Shown piece after piece: positions 24,173 to 35,139 of a DNA stretch of 64,000 nt. Every line of letters starts with the position of its first letter. Positions within the stretch are counted from its first letter, which is position 1. Position numbers and translations under genes: made by a program. The DNA comes from Stercorarius parasiticus (Eukaryota; Chordata; Aves; Charadriiformes; Stercorariidae): contig VWZL01000079.1 in assembly GCA_013396915.1 (NCBI GenBank), positions 297,820 to 361,819 on the forward strand. The letters run 5' to 3'. Below the pieces are notes generated by a model. It was not told the DNA's origin. It made no database searches and worked only from the letters and a program-made list of their open reading frames with translations.

Positions 24173-26209
24173 CTTTAAGTATATAACGAAGAACTGATGA
24201 GTGAGTTGTGAACAGTAGCATCCTGGCAAAAAAAATCTGCCCCAGCAGAAGGAGGCTACCAGCACAATTTTCTTAAAGAATTCCCATTGAAGTTTTGGTA
24301 GAACAGTACCTGGAAGCTGCAGTCCAGTGATTTATTCCTTTCTGACATGTGAAAAAAATGTTTCAACTGTAACCTTATTCTGAAAAAACATCCTGAAGTC
24401 TTCAGCCAGTAGTAAAATGGAAAATTGATCACTACCTAACATTTTTTGGAAAAAAAAAACAACCAACCAACAAACCAACTGAAAAGCAGAAAGGTGTTGA
24501 GAAAACAATTTGCAAGTAGGATTGAATCCAGTGTAATATGAGGGGATACAAGCTATTTTGATCCAAATCTTTGGCTCCCAGTACAGCTTCTTTGCACTGA
24601 TCTGTTATCTTAATGCTGAGCTGGTAGAACTCCCAGGAATTCTCCTTCTGTAAGGAAAATCCTAGCTGGCAGAGAAAGCAAGTATGGCTGGCTTTGCTCC
24701 AGGGTGCCGAAAAGAAGGCCATTTCCAGGGCAGGGGTGGGAAGCTAAAATAGCTCGTTATAATGGGTACTGGTTTTGACAGTAATGAAGATGACTATCAC
24801 TTCTCCGTACCTAAATATGTTGCGTAATGAGACTACCGAAAATAGGTATGTATTACACATAGTTTGCGGAAAAGGTTTTACCTTTTTTAAAAAAAAACAA
24901 ACAGCAACAACAAAAAAGCTGAGATTCATTGATTTTTGGAAGTCTTTAAATTTATTAAAATAATGCTAGTGGAAAAAATACCGATATTACTTATTGTAGG
25001 AATTATTTCTTCTGGGAGAGCTACATTGTTTTCCATAGCAATAATTGAAATGTGATGCTGGATTCTGATTTTTCTTATAACTACATAAATCCAAAGTAGC
25101 ACAATTATTAAAGTATTTGTTATGAGTATTTACATGGTTTTCTGAGAGTAGGTTTTAGTTCATACATTTCCATTCTTCAGTCTTTTTTTTGTTTTGTTGT
25201 TTAACAGCAAGGGACAACTGACTGTAGCACAGAAAGAAATGATATAATCAGCATTTTAAAGCACACTCCCTTTGAAACTATAGCCTGCTAAACATTTAGG
25301 AACACATTTCATAAAAGACACGAAAGAACTTATTTGCTGAGACTAATGAGAAAAACATCAAAACTGTATAAGCCATATATTTGTATTTTCTTAGGACACG
25401 CTGCTGAATTCTAGACAAACCTGTCCTGCTAATAAATTTTATTTATGAATAATGTCAGGCTATAAAACACTGCACAATTTCCAGTACAGCCCAGAGACTA
25501 AAAATTCTTCCTCTGCCATTCACATTCAGTGTAGTTCTGGATTCCAGATGAAATTCCAGACAGGAAGATTTATGCAATGTGCACAGAGTGCATTAATCCA
25601 CTGAACTACAAAGTCCATTAATTTTGAACACTGCTATCAATAGCACTACATGACATGGTGATAACTACATTATTACCTTTATAAAAATGCCTTTCCTGAT
25701 ATTGAGGGCCTCATTTTTACTCTGTGGATACTTTGTGCAGTTTTGTACATGCACATGGGTAGGCAGAAATCTCAAACACATATGCATATATGTTAAATAT
25801 TTGCATTAATATTTATTACATCTTTAGTATCATAACATCATTATGCTCATTTAATTAAATTAGAGATCCATCAACTTTGTTATTTGTTTATTTTTATTGT
25901 CAAACATTGTAAATTAAATTATCCATAAATGGAAACTAATGAAATTGAAGGCCAACAATAGAAAGGAAAACAACTATTCCAACCCATTTTGGTGAATTTG
26001 AAAGTACCAGACTAAGGATCTAAGAAGGAATTCTGGTTCGACTGAACCATTCAATTTCATGGAGTCAAGGTGTGCTTTTCAGTTTTAGAAGAGAGACTCA
26101 CATTGTCTAGATTCAGATACTTATTGTGTTTACCTTAAATGAGAAGGGGAGAACTAGATGCTACTTAACAAGTCAGGGCACATTATTGTGTAGATCCACT
26201 AATTGAACA
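24173..26209. other. Unannotated AT-rich DNA
   Basis: No recognised repeat or coding frame. Short A-rich tracts are near 24452 and 24890. Confidence 0.55.
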
Positions 26210-26334
26210 TGATCAAAGAGATCTCAACAGGTTGGTGAGATGGGCTGACAGAAACCCCATGAAGTTCAACAGAAGCAAATGCAATTCTGACAAATGTAAG
26301 AATTTGTTTTCAAGGATATTTTTCTCTCTCTCTC

Positions 26335-26366
<32 letters not shown>

Positions 26367-26557
26367 GGAGGGTGGTCAAACACTGGAGTAGGTTTTCCAG
26401 AAAGGTTGTGCAATCTCTGTCCTTGTGTGTGTTCAAGACTTAACTGGAGACAGCCTTAAACAACCCGATCTAATCAGACCTGCTTTGAACAGGTGGTTGG
26501 ACTAGAAGCCTTCCAGAGTTCCTTCTAACCGAACCTATTCTCTGATTCTATGACTCT
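26210..26557 (+). mobile_element. CR1 fragment interrupted by a pyrimidine tract
   Basis: GATCTCAACAGGTTGGTGAG and the CCCCATGAAGTTCAACAG block belong to the CR1 RT C-terminal region. After ~60 bp the sequence turns into a (CT)n-T26 tract and then enters the CR1 3' region (GGTTGGACTAGAAGCCTTCC, ending in GATTCTATGACT). A middle part of ~400 bp of the element is missing at the tract. Confidence 0.75.
26319..26361. repeat. (CT)n followed by T26
   Basis: Pyrimidine-only tract embedded in the CR1 fragment. Length is prone to sequencing error and polymorphism. Confidence 0.9.
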
Positions 26558-26589
26558 AAAAGTAGATTTTATTGCCATCTTCATCTAAC

Positions 26590-26878
26590 AAATGGATGCT
26601 TATAGAAACTCTCTTGGATGTGCAGAGTCGTAAGATAAGACATGAAAAACACAAGCTGATAAATATAAGGAAAAACTTCTTCATCCTGAGAGTAGTCAGG
26701 CACTGGAAAGTGGGACAAAAGCAATTGTGAAATTTCCAAGCTTGGAGATATTCGGGACGTGGCTGAAAAAGGTCTTGAGCAACCTGATCTAATTTTGAGG
26801 GTAACTTTGCTTTTTATGGGAGCCTGGACTCCACCTACTTGAGAGGTCATTTCAGCTAAAATCATTGCATGATTCTGA
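26590..26878 (+). mobile_element. Old CR1 3' end
   Basis: Degenerate equivalents of the CR1 C-terminal block follow each other: AACTTCTTCATCCTGAGAGT, GTCAGGCACTGG, then GAGCAACCTGATCTAA and a terminal ATGATTCTG. It lies head-to-tail 30 bp behind the preceding CR1 copy. Frames are broken. Confidence 0.75.
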
Positions 26879-29800
26879 ATGTATAAAATTGCCTTAAATT
26901 TTCTTTCCATTTTAAGGGCTTACATGAAAACTTGCCTTACAAGACAAATTCTGCAATTATTTTTTGATAGAAATATCAACATCTGGTTGCAAAAACAGAG
27001 CAGCATTTCTCTTTTCTCCATACACACATATTCTGTGAATTATTTTACAGCAATTTCTGGTTCAAGTTTGTATCTGCAAAGATATAAGTCTCTCTGAAAG
27101 TGTGGCTATTTATGATCAAATCCACACAATGCATGAGCAGTAATTAACCATAGATTTCTACTCCACTTGTAAATGAGACAGAATTGGTAGAGCTGGAAAT
27201 AATCAATGATTGTATGACCTAATCTAATTTTTGCTTTATTTCTTCTTGGATTATCTCCAAGAGATGCTTATTACATGTTAACTGAAAAAAAATCCCATTT
27301 TTTCATTACAGAAACTCATTAAGACATTGGTCTGTCTATGGGTGGTCAAACACTTTCAACAGAGTATGTTTGTAGGAGAGAAATGTGGCTGTCAGATGTT
27401 TTAAACCACAGCCTGCTTTCCATGCATCTTTTTGATTTGTTTTCAGAAGGCAAAATTCTAAAAAGATACGTTTTTCACATGAAAAACTGGGTAGTAATAG
27501 AGGATATTTTGCCATCCTGAAAATGGGTCGTCATTTCTGTTTGATAATTGGCTCTTTTTTTTATGTATTTTCCAATCCCTTTTGCTGGCCTTAAATCTCC
27601 TATGACATACTGTTGCCAAGGAACCTTCATCTTACCATGCATGAAGTAAGGCAGTGGTTTACAATGGCTTGAGCTGTTTAGCCAGGTGACCAGAGAATGA
27701 GGGGTGCATGTGTGTGTTTTGTTTAGTGATTATAATTTGATTTCTTTATAGCACAAAATATTTCTTCATATATACCACTGTGAGCAGCATTAATTTATTG
27801 CATGTAACTCATCTATTCAAGGCCTCTTCTATGAAAGACAACGGTAGAATTAAGGCATGAATCTAAAACTTCTTTTTGTTTATTGCTCCTTTAACCTGCA
27901 TACAAACAAAACAAAACAAAAACCTCCTCCACATCAAAAAATTATCCCAATTAAAAATTTAAGACTGGATGTGTATTAACAAGAGCAATCCTTCCTCAAT
28001 CAAATTATGAACTGTATTCGGCTTTTGTAGACGGAGTATCTGCTACGGACAGTGCTGAAAGTGATGTCTTCAACAATGCTTAAGAAAGGAGCTACAAAAA
28101 AGTTATGTGGCATAAGTTTAACGTAAAGCAGCACTGACATATTTAGTCTGATGACGGCGAGGAAAACAAACTACTGGCAAGATGTCAGAGCAGATGGCCT
28201 TTTGCCTCCCACATGTCAAGCTTCTTGTGTACCAACTGCCACAGTGCCACTTGTCTTTGTTAGTAGGACCCTAGGTTAAGTAAGCATCAGGTTAAGACAA
28301 GGAATTTTTCTAGATGGATTAATTTCTGAATGCTGAGATGACATCCTTGGGGCCATTTACAGATTTGTTATCCATATTGTAGCTTACCACTTCCAAAAAA
28401 CTTAACAGCAGCTGCTGGGAGCACAAAGAGCTGATATCTAAATATTTCATTGACCTTTAATTGTAGACTATATTTTTCCTTGATATAGCCTAAATATGCA
28501 GTTTTATGTGTGTATGAGCTACAGGAAGCTCAAAAACTACTTTCACAAAGAAGTTTGAACCTTCAAAGAGTGATTTATGAGCTTATTTTTATTGCTGTGA
28601 GCAATCTCACTAAGGTTAATTCATTAAGCATTAGGTAAATTTAGAGGGGTTAGTGCACCTCCAGTGAGACTGGAGGGGTTTAGGGGTTAACCTTGGTGTG
28701 TTAAAAATATTACATTGGGTCATGAGGGGGGAAGTGAGGAGAATGGAATGGAAAACTAAAGGTTTTTCCTTCTGTTTAAATATAGCATTTCTTTTTTGAT
28801 TGTGTTTGTCGTTTTCTTTTCAGCTTTGATGATCTCAACTGAAGGCTTTCTGATAGACTGAACTCTAGCACAGTGAAATAAAGTCAGGGTAAGAAAAGCT
28901 GAATTCTTTTGGTGTAAATATACAGAAAAACACCCTAGGTATAGGTAGCACTCCCTATCCTCTGTCTCTCAACATTCTTTGTACACTGGGTTCAAATATC
29001 CAAAAATACTCCCTGCCCAAGCTTTGATTTTTAAAGCGTCTTTGCTGTCACTGTTCTGATACTGCATCTGCAGTCAAAGGAACTGGTGCCTTCAGGTAGC
29101 TACACGAAATGACTTGTAGCTCTCATAAGCAGTCCATTCTCTCATCCACTTCCAAGACAGATACACAAGCATTCTTTTTAAATTCCTTATTTGTTAACAT
29201 TTTATTTGTGCTTTACCTTTCTTTCTTATTTTTATTGACTTCTATTGAGTCAACTGATAAACTTTAAACCTAAACCATTTCTGAGCTTAGCTTGTTCTTA
29301 CTGTGTATCTGCAAAATCTTTTTGTCCCTCTGGATCACCACACTTTTTCAAACTCCAAAATAAGGGAACTGCAAAATATGTAACGTATACATCTAAATTT
29401 CTGAGTAGATACTTAACCAATCCAATGAGCAATTGTATTACTTGGGACATTTTATATCTTGGATTGTGCCTACACAAGGGTAAAAGAAGCATGGCAATTT
29501 TTTAATCTTGCTCAGTGTTTTTGTGACCTTTCAAAAGTGTGATCCCTCCTGGCTCACCTGTTTTCAGGCAATGTTAAGTAATCCACCAGTCCCTCATTGT
29601 TTTTTTAAGATGTTGGGGGATGCCTACTTTTGCAAAGGCAGTGTCTTCACTTGCAATGTGGATATACTGGTACTGTACTACGAGCAGCCCTTCTGTGTTA
29701 GCAACAGCACACAGGAGTATGGAATAATGCTGTTCAAAATTATCAACAGACACAAAGGGGGAGGTTCAGTAGGAGAAGAGAAATCAGCTACAGACCTGAG

Positions 29801-31210
29801 CTCTAAAAATATATTCAAGTGACTGCAGAAGAGTCATCTGGCAGAAGAATCTCATGATTTAAAAGTGACTTTACAGCCATCAATGATAAATTGTTATGCA
29901 GTAACTGCTGGTCATCGGCTTGGGGGTCTGTGGGGCGCTGACAACACATTACAATAATCTCCCTGTTAAATTTGTTTCCCATTTTTCTGTTTGCTGTGGC
30001 CACACACCTTCTCCTAATGTCACTAAAACATTCCTTAAGACACTATGAACTCTTTTTTCCTTACAGCTGGGTACAATTCCCAGTGCACACAGATCTCCAA
30101 ATGCAGTTTCCAAACGCTACAATAATATAAATCAGTATCACAATAAATGTGTTGATAATTATGCAAATAGCTTGACAATCATATCTCAGTTTGTTACAGT
30201 ATTGGATTTTCATCTGTGAATTCAGTGAATTAATTACACCTTTTGGTTTTAGTGTAGATTGGTAAAAAATGTCCTGTTTCATATACCAATCTCACAGTCA
30301 TCAAAATTACTGTAAAAAAACTTACTTTTTGGCAGTGCAACCCCACCACACGAGGTGAGACAGAATTATGCAATTAAATCATAACTAGAGAATATTATGG
30401 ATTTACATTGCAGGATAATCAGTATCAGAAACATTATGCACACTCAGAAACCTTTCCTGCTAGTATTTGTGGCGTGACTCAAACATATTGCGAGTGAAAA
30501 TGGTGATAACATTATCCAAATCCCACACAGATTTCCACTGTTGTGAGAGTGCTCCAGGGACACATTGAAGGGTAATCAAGAGTAGCACACAGAGGAAACT
30601 GAAACATATTGCTCACTGCTTTTTCCTTCCACATGTAGGCCCACAATTACTTCCTCTTGTTTTATATTCTGCATTATGTGGGATGACATCATTGAGTAGG
30701 CTTACAATTTATACTGCTGGAAGTGGTAAACTAGATACCGGAGGTAAACTGGATTGCTGCCTTGTCACTATAAAGGTCTCATCTTTCATCGCAAAGGTAC
30801 CAAATTGTCCCTCAAGAAAGGAAATACTGACAGTGGTAATTTATAAAAGGATATGATTAAAGAAACAAGTTAGAGGAACTCTCTTCAGTCCTGCCAAGTC
30901 CCAAGCTGTTTTAGGTTTTCATCAGCCAGTGTTTGCTGACCATGCTCTGTTATCAAATTGGGAAAAATCTCACTGATTTCAATGAATTGATTCACTTCGA
31001 TGACACACTATAAAGTGTGCAGGTTACAGATGACATTATTCTCCTCAAAGAATATTACTTTTGCGTCATTGTCTCTCATCCTCCAGCTTTGCTTCTGTAT
31101 AGACTCCATGCCATCATGAGTGGTTTTGCTCGATCAAAATTAAAACAGGACATAGCTGTTTTGTAGTAGCTTCAAGATATTTGTATAAAATTGTATTTAT
31201 CTGAAGCATC

Positions 31211-31268
31211 AGAAAAGCTAAAGATAGAATAAAGAGGATAGAAAAGCTGAAGAGAGAATGAAGAAGAT
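31211..31268. repeat. 29-bp purine-rich tandem duplication
   Basis: Two adjacent 29-bp units begin AGAAAAGCT and match at roughly 24-25 positions. The strand is almost pure purine with few pyrimidines. Confidence 0.7.
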
Positions 31269-31315
31269 GTTTGTCCTCAGTGCAGGACTTTTCCTAGTTG
31301 GATTTATTCTTCTTC

Positions 31316-31333
31316 TTTTTTTTTTTTTTTTTT
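31316..31333. repeat. T homopolymer, about 18 nt
   Basis: Uninterrupted T run after a short TTC-rich stretch. No retrocopy body is recognised on either side. Confidence 0.9.
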
Positions 31334-32492
31334 GATATCTTCTCTACTGTATTTTAAGTAATATTCCATGGAAAGTCTGCTCCACGGTTCATTGCATTCA
31401 TTAAGTCTTCCACTACAAAGAACACTAGAATATGCTGGAAGGAGATATAGAAATGTGACCTGCACTGCTGACGGTCACTTCAGTTCCCGTTCTACCTTTA
31501 TCAGCACTAAGTTTTTAGCTTCAGTACCCTTCTCACATTTCCTTTTGGATGTTTGCATTCTTTTACAAAAATGAAATCTGTAGTTTTTTCTCCTCCCTTC
31601 TGTACTTAAACTGTATCATAGATTTGCTGTGACCTCTTTGGCATGTTTAAAGTGAATGAAATGCTTTCTATCCATTGAACAGAATAGTGAAAAAAAAGCT
31701 CTATATATTTGGACCATGGCTGAAGGGGCTTCCTTCACATCACTTCTACTAATAATATGAATTTTAATTTCAACTTTATTTTCATTTATAGCAGTATAAA
31801 CCTGAAGTCATGACAATGACTTCTGTGAGTTTACCCTGGATTTTCAGCGAGTAGAGGCTCTGACCCATGGACATCATCTAAGTTGCTCTGGATTTACCTC
31901 ACAGTAATATATCAGAGAATGAATCTGAGATTTGTGTACAGGAGTATAAAAGGGTAAGTTTGCAGAGGACAATACAAGGACCACTTTAATTAACATCAGC
32001 AGCATCCCTGAGAAACTCTTGGCTTGGCTTTTATTTGCTGAGAACATTCTCTGTACAAGCTGGATGGATTCTTGGAAGAAACCAGAGAGTGCAAAATCCC
32101 ATTTACAAACGCTAACAGTCCATTGTCATATCCCTGTCACATTTCTATTAAAGTATTAAACACATCTCAGCCCTTAATGACTCTTTCAACAAAGAACTGC
32201 CAGTCCAAATAGCCATCTTTGGTGTCTTGTGTATTATTATATTTTTCCTGAGCTATCTCCCATGGCATAAAATATTACTTATCACGTAGCAACCTGAACA
32301 GCTATTAAAAACCCATCTGAAACGAAGAATGAAATGAGGCAGCTACACCTGTTTATTATGTCCATTTCCATACGGCATCAGCTACCAAACCCACCCAGTC
32401 TTGGGGGCACAAATAAATCTTGTTATTTTAATGACTGGACAATAAAATAATACGTCCGGCTCATTTTTAATAGTGTAACATCTAATAAAACA

Positions 32493-32516
32493 CCCTCCAA
32501 GCTCTGGCTTGGAGGG
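32493..32516. repeat. Perfect 10-bp stem hairpin, 4-nt loop
   Basis: CCCTCCAAGC and GCTTGGAGGG flank TCTG. It is GC-rich within AT-rich DNA, and the neighbourhood (32410-32620) looks unique and possibly conserved, with ATTA-rich segments. Confidence 0.65.
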
Positions 32517-32741
32517 AGAAATTTATTTTCATATTATTCACAGTGAATTGCTCTTGTTATTAATTACACAACAGCAACGATATTGAATCTGTTGCTTTTT
32601 AGGCCCTGTTGTACCCAGTAGGCTGACTGATTTTCCTTTTACTTTCACAATGTGTTAGGGAAAATATGGTAGTTAAAATACAGAACAGGATGTGTAGAAG
32701 CTGAAGTAGTCCCTAAGAACATCCATTGACATATGACCAAC

Positions 32742-33042
32742 GATGCTTGTGATAGGACAAGGGGTAGTGGTTTTAACCTAAAAAAGGGTAGATTCAAAAT
32801 GGATATAAGGAAACAATTTTTTATGATGAGAGTGGTGAAACACTGGCACAGGCTGCCCAGAGAGGTGGTAGATGCCCCATCCATGGAAACATTCCAGGTC
32901 AGATTGGACGAGGCTCTGAGCAACCTGATGTCGTTGAAGATGTCCCTGCTCATTGCAGTGGGCTTGGACTAGGTGACCTATAAAGGTGCCTTACAACCTA
33001 AACTATTCTATATGATTCTATGATTCTATGATTCTATGATTT
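32742..33042 (+). mobile_element. CR1 3' end with intact ORF2 C-terminus
   Basis: From GCTTGTGATAGGACAAGGGG the copy encodes the CR1 ORF2 tail without interruption: [16 protein letters not shown], then [18 protein letters not shown]. The stop follows at about 32970. The 3' end is a run of ATTCTATG octamers (33004-33042). It is 5'-truncated just before the DRTRG block and is relatively young because the frame is intact. Confidence 0.9.
33004..33042 (+). repeat. (ATTCTATG)n CR1 tail microsatellite
   Basis: About four to five octamer units terminate the CR1 copy, the hallmark 3' end of this LINE family. Confidence 0.9.
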
Positions 33043-33509
33043 TACTCTACACTGTGTTCAAGTCTAGGAGATTGCAAACAGAAGAAGAAAATCGCTACCT
33101 AATGGAAACAAATCTAAAGTTGATAAGGCAAGAGAAATGAAGGAAATGACACCGAAAAGCCATAGATGGATGCATTCTGCCTTAATCACCTTCTGGTTTA
33201 ATTTTTCTACCTAGTTTCATTTGTGGTTTCTTGAAAGCTGGGGAAACAGTTCCATTGTCCTACTGGGATCAATGGTATTTTTTATCAAAGTAAGTTTGGT
33301 ATAGTTCTTAACTAATTGTAAATGCTATAGTATCAAATGAGCATAGTTTAAAAGAAAACAAAAAACCCCACCCGAAACAATTTTTGGTCCTTACTCAGTA
33401 AAGAAACTGTGTTTTTGACAGCTCTTGAATGGTAAGAGGCTGGGAGAGAGAAAAAAAATAGGAAAAAAAATAACTAGGAAGATGGAGAATTTGAAGAGTT
33501 CTTAAGATG
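33043..33509. other. Unannotated spacer between CR1 copies
   Basis: No gene is visible. Short A-runs occur near 33449-33470. Confidence 0.55.
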
Positions 33510-33713
33510 AGTTGAGAAAAATATTGAAGGTGGAAATAAGGGTGGCAGGGCACTGAACAGGCTGCCCAGAGAGGTGGTAGAATCTCCATCTCTGGAGACA
33601 TTCAAAACCTGCCTGGACATATTCCTGTCCAACCTGCTCTAGGTGAACCTGCTTTGGCAAGGAGGTTGGACTAGATGATCTCCTGATGTCCCTTTCAACC
33701 CCTGTGATTCTGT
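33510..33713 (+). mobile_element. CR1 3' end
   Basis: GGCTGCCCAGAGAGGTGGTAG (PREVV-equivalent) is followed by CATCTCTGGAGACATTC, GGTTGGACTAGATGATCTCC and a terminal GTGATTCTGTAA. It lies immediately upstream of and in the same orientation as the next CR1. It belongs to a different subfamily tail (GTGATTCTGT rather than ATTCTATG). Confidence 0.85.
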
Positions 33714-33721
33714 AATAAAGA

Positions 33722-34063
33722 TATAAGGGATGAGAAACTTCAGAAAATACTTAAAATGAAGAAGCAATTTGTCTACTTCTTTGCCTCCATCTTCAATAGT
33801 CAGACCAGTTATTCCCAGGGTGTTCAGCCTCTTGAGCTGGAAGATAAGGATGGAGAGGAGAACAACCCACCCGTAATCCAGGAGGAAGTAGTCAATGATC
33901 TGCTTCTGCACCTAGACGCATGTAAGTCTATGGGCCCCGATGGGAATTCACCCAAGAGTACTCAGGGAGCTGACGGGAGAGCTCACCAAGCCTCTTTCCA
34001 TCATTTATTAACAATCCTGGTCAACAGGGGAGGTACCAGATGACTGGAGGGTGGCTAATGTGA
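33722..34063 (+). mobile_element. CR1 ORF2, start of RT domain, cut by gap
   Basis: The frame at 33756-33940 encodes VYFFASIFNSQTSY, then EEVVNDLLLHLDACKSMGPDG, the conserved segment entering the CR1 reverse transcriptase. A frameshift near 33945 moves the reading to another frame that ends EVPDDWRVANV at 34063. The copy continues into the N gap and should join the 3' end at 34866. This is the longest relatively young CR1 of the window. The RT palm and its catalytic motifs, if present, are hidden in the gap. Confidence 0.85.
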
Positions 34064-34865
34064 NNNNNNNNNNNNNNNNNNNNNNNNNNNNNNNNNNNNN
34101 NNNNNNNNNNNNNNNNNNNNNNNNNNNNNNNNNNNNNNNNNNNNNNNNNNNNNNNNNNNNNNNNNNNNNNNNNNNNNNNNNNNNNNNNNNNNNNNNNNNN
34201 NNNNNNNNNNNNNNNNNNNNNNNNNNNNNNNNNNNNNNNNNNNNNNNNNNNNNNNNNNNNNNNNNNNNNNNNNNNNNNNNNNNNNNNNNNNNNNNNNNNN
34301 NNNNNNNNNNNNNNNNNNNNNNNNNNNNNNNNNNNNNNNNNNNNNNNNNNNNNNNNNNNNNNNNNNNNNNNNNNNNNNNNNNNNNNNNNNNNNNNNNNNN
34401 NNNNNNNNNNNNNNNNNNNNNNNNNNNNNNNNNNNNNNNNNNNNNNNNNNNNNNNNNNNNNNNNNNNNNNNNNNNNNNNNNNNNNNNNNNNNNNNNNNNN
34501 NNNNNNNNNNNNNNNNNNNNNNNNNNNNNNNNNNNNNNNNNNNNNNNNNNNNNNNNNNNNNNNNNNNNNNNNNNNNNNNNNNNNNNNNNNNNNNNNNNNN
34601 NNNNNNNNNNNNNNNNNNNNNNNNNNNNNNNNNNNNNNNNNNNNNNNNNNNNNNNNNNNNNNNNNNNNNNNNNNNNNNNNNNNNNNNNNNNNNNNNNNNN
34701 NNNNNNNNNNNNNNNNNNNNNNNNNNNNNNNNNNNNNNNNNNNNNNNNNNNNNNNNNNNNNNNNNNNNNNNNNNNNNNNNNNNNNNNNNNNNNNNNNNNN
34801 NNNNNNNNNNNNNNNNNNNNNNNNNNNNNNNNNNNNNNNNNNNNNNNNNNNNNNNNNNNNNNNNN
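34064..34865. other. Assembly gap of 802 N inside a CR1
   Basis: The gap lies between the RT-start block and the ORF2 C-terminal block of one CR1. From recalled family spacing, roughly 1.2 kb would be expected between VANV and the DRTRG block in a complete element. The true gap may therefore be longer, or the copy may be internally deleted. The 329-codon open frame that spans the Ns is an artefact. Confidence 0.95.
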
Positions 34866-35139
34866 CAGAGGAAATGGTCTGAAGTTGTGGCAGGGGAGGT
34901 TTAGATTAGCTATTAGGAAGAATTCCTTTCCTGAAAGAGTGGTCAGGCACTGGCACAGCCTGCCCAGGGAGGTGGTTGAGTCCCCATCCCCAGAGGGATT
35001 TAAGAAATGTGTAGATTCGGCACTTCAGGGCATGCTCTAGTGGCAGAGATCGTAGGGGTTTTTTGTGTGTGTGTGGTTGGACTCGATGATCTCAAAGGTC
35101 CTTTCCAACCATGAAGATTCTATGATTCTATGATTCTAT
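34866..35139 (+). mobile_element. CR1 3' end after the gap
   Basis: The sequence encodes [18 protein letters not shown], then [18 protein letters not shown], and reaches a natural ORF2 stop (TAG, 35038-35040). The 3' UTR (GGTTGGACTCGATGATCTC) and three octamers end at 35139. Orientation matches 33722-34063, so both are taken as one copy. A (GT)n-like TTTTTTGTGTGTGTGTGG tract is in the UTR at 35058-35075. Confidence 0.9.

Larger units (their letters stand above)
26879..32741. other. Unannotated unique AT-rich DNA
   Basis: No recognised dispersed repeat over almost six kilobases. It contains a 29-bp tandem duplication at 31211-31268, a T tract at 31316-31333 and a hairpin at 32493-32516, listed separately. 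Frames up to 104 codons (29508-29822 plus) have no known motif. Confidence 0.55.

Noticed and set aside
28825..28888. Possible exon: acceptor CTTTTCAG at 28824 and donor GGGTAAGA near 28889
   Set aside because: Splice sites are fair but all three frames contain stops and no partner is seen. Kept out as a likely decoy.
29815..30300. Search for a tRNA-derived SINE or CR1-tailed SINE
   Set aside because: No A/B box pair or CR1-like tail found here or elsewhere in the window.
31905..31953. Possible 49-nt exon before GTAAGT
   Set aside because: One open frame of 16 codons is expected by chance, and the acceptor pyrimidine tract is poor.
34051..35040. 329-codon open frame
   Set aside because: It is mostly unknown residues across the N gap. 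Only its ends are real, and both are CR1 ORF2.
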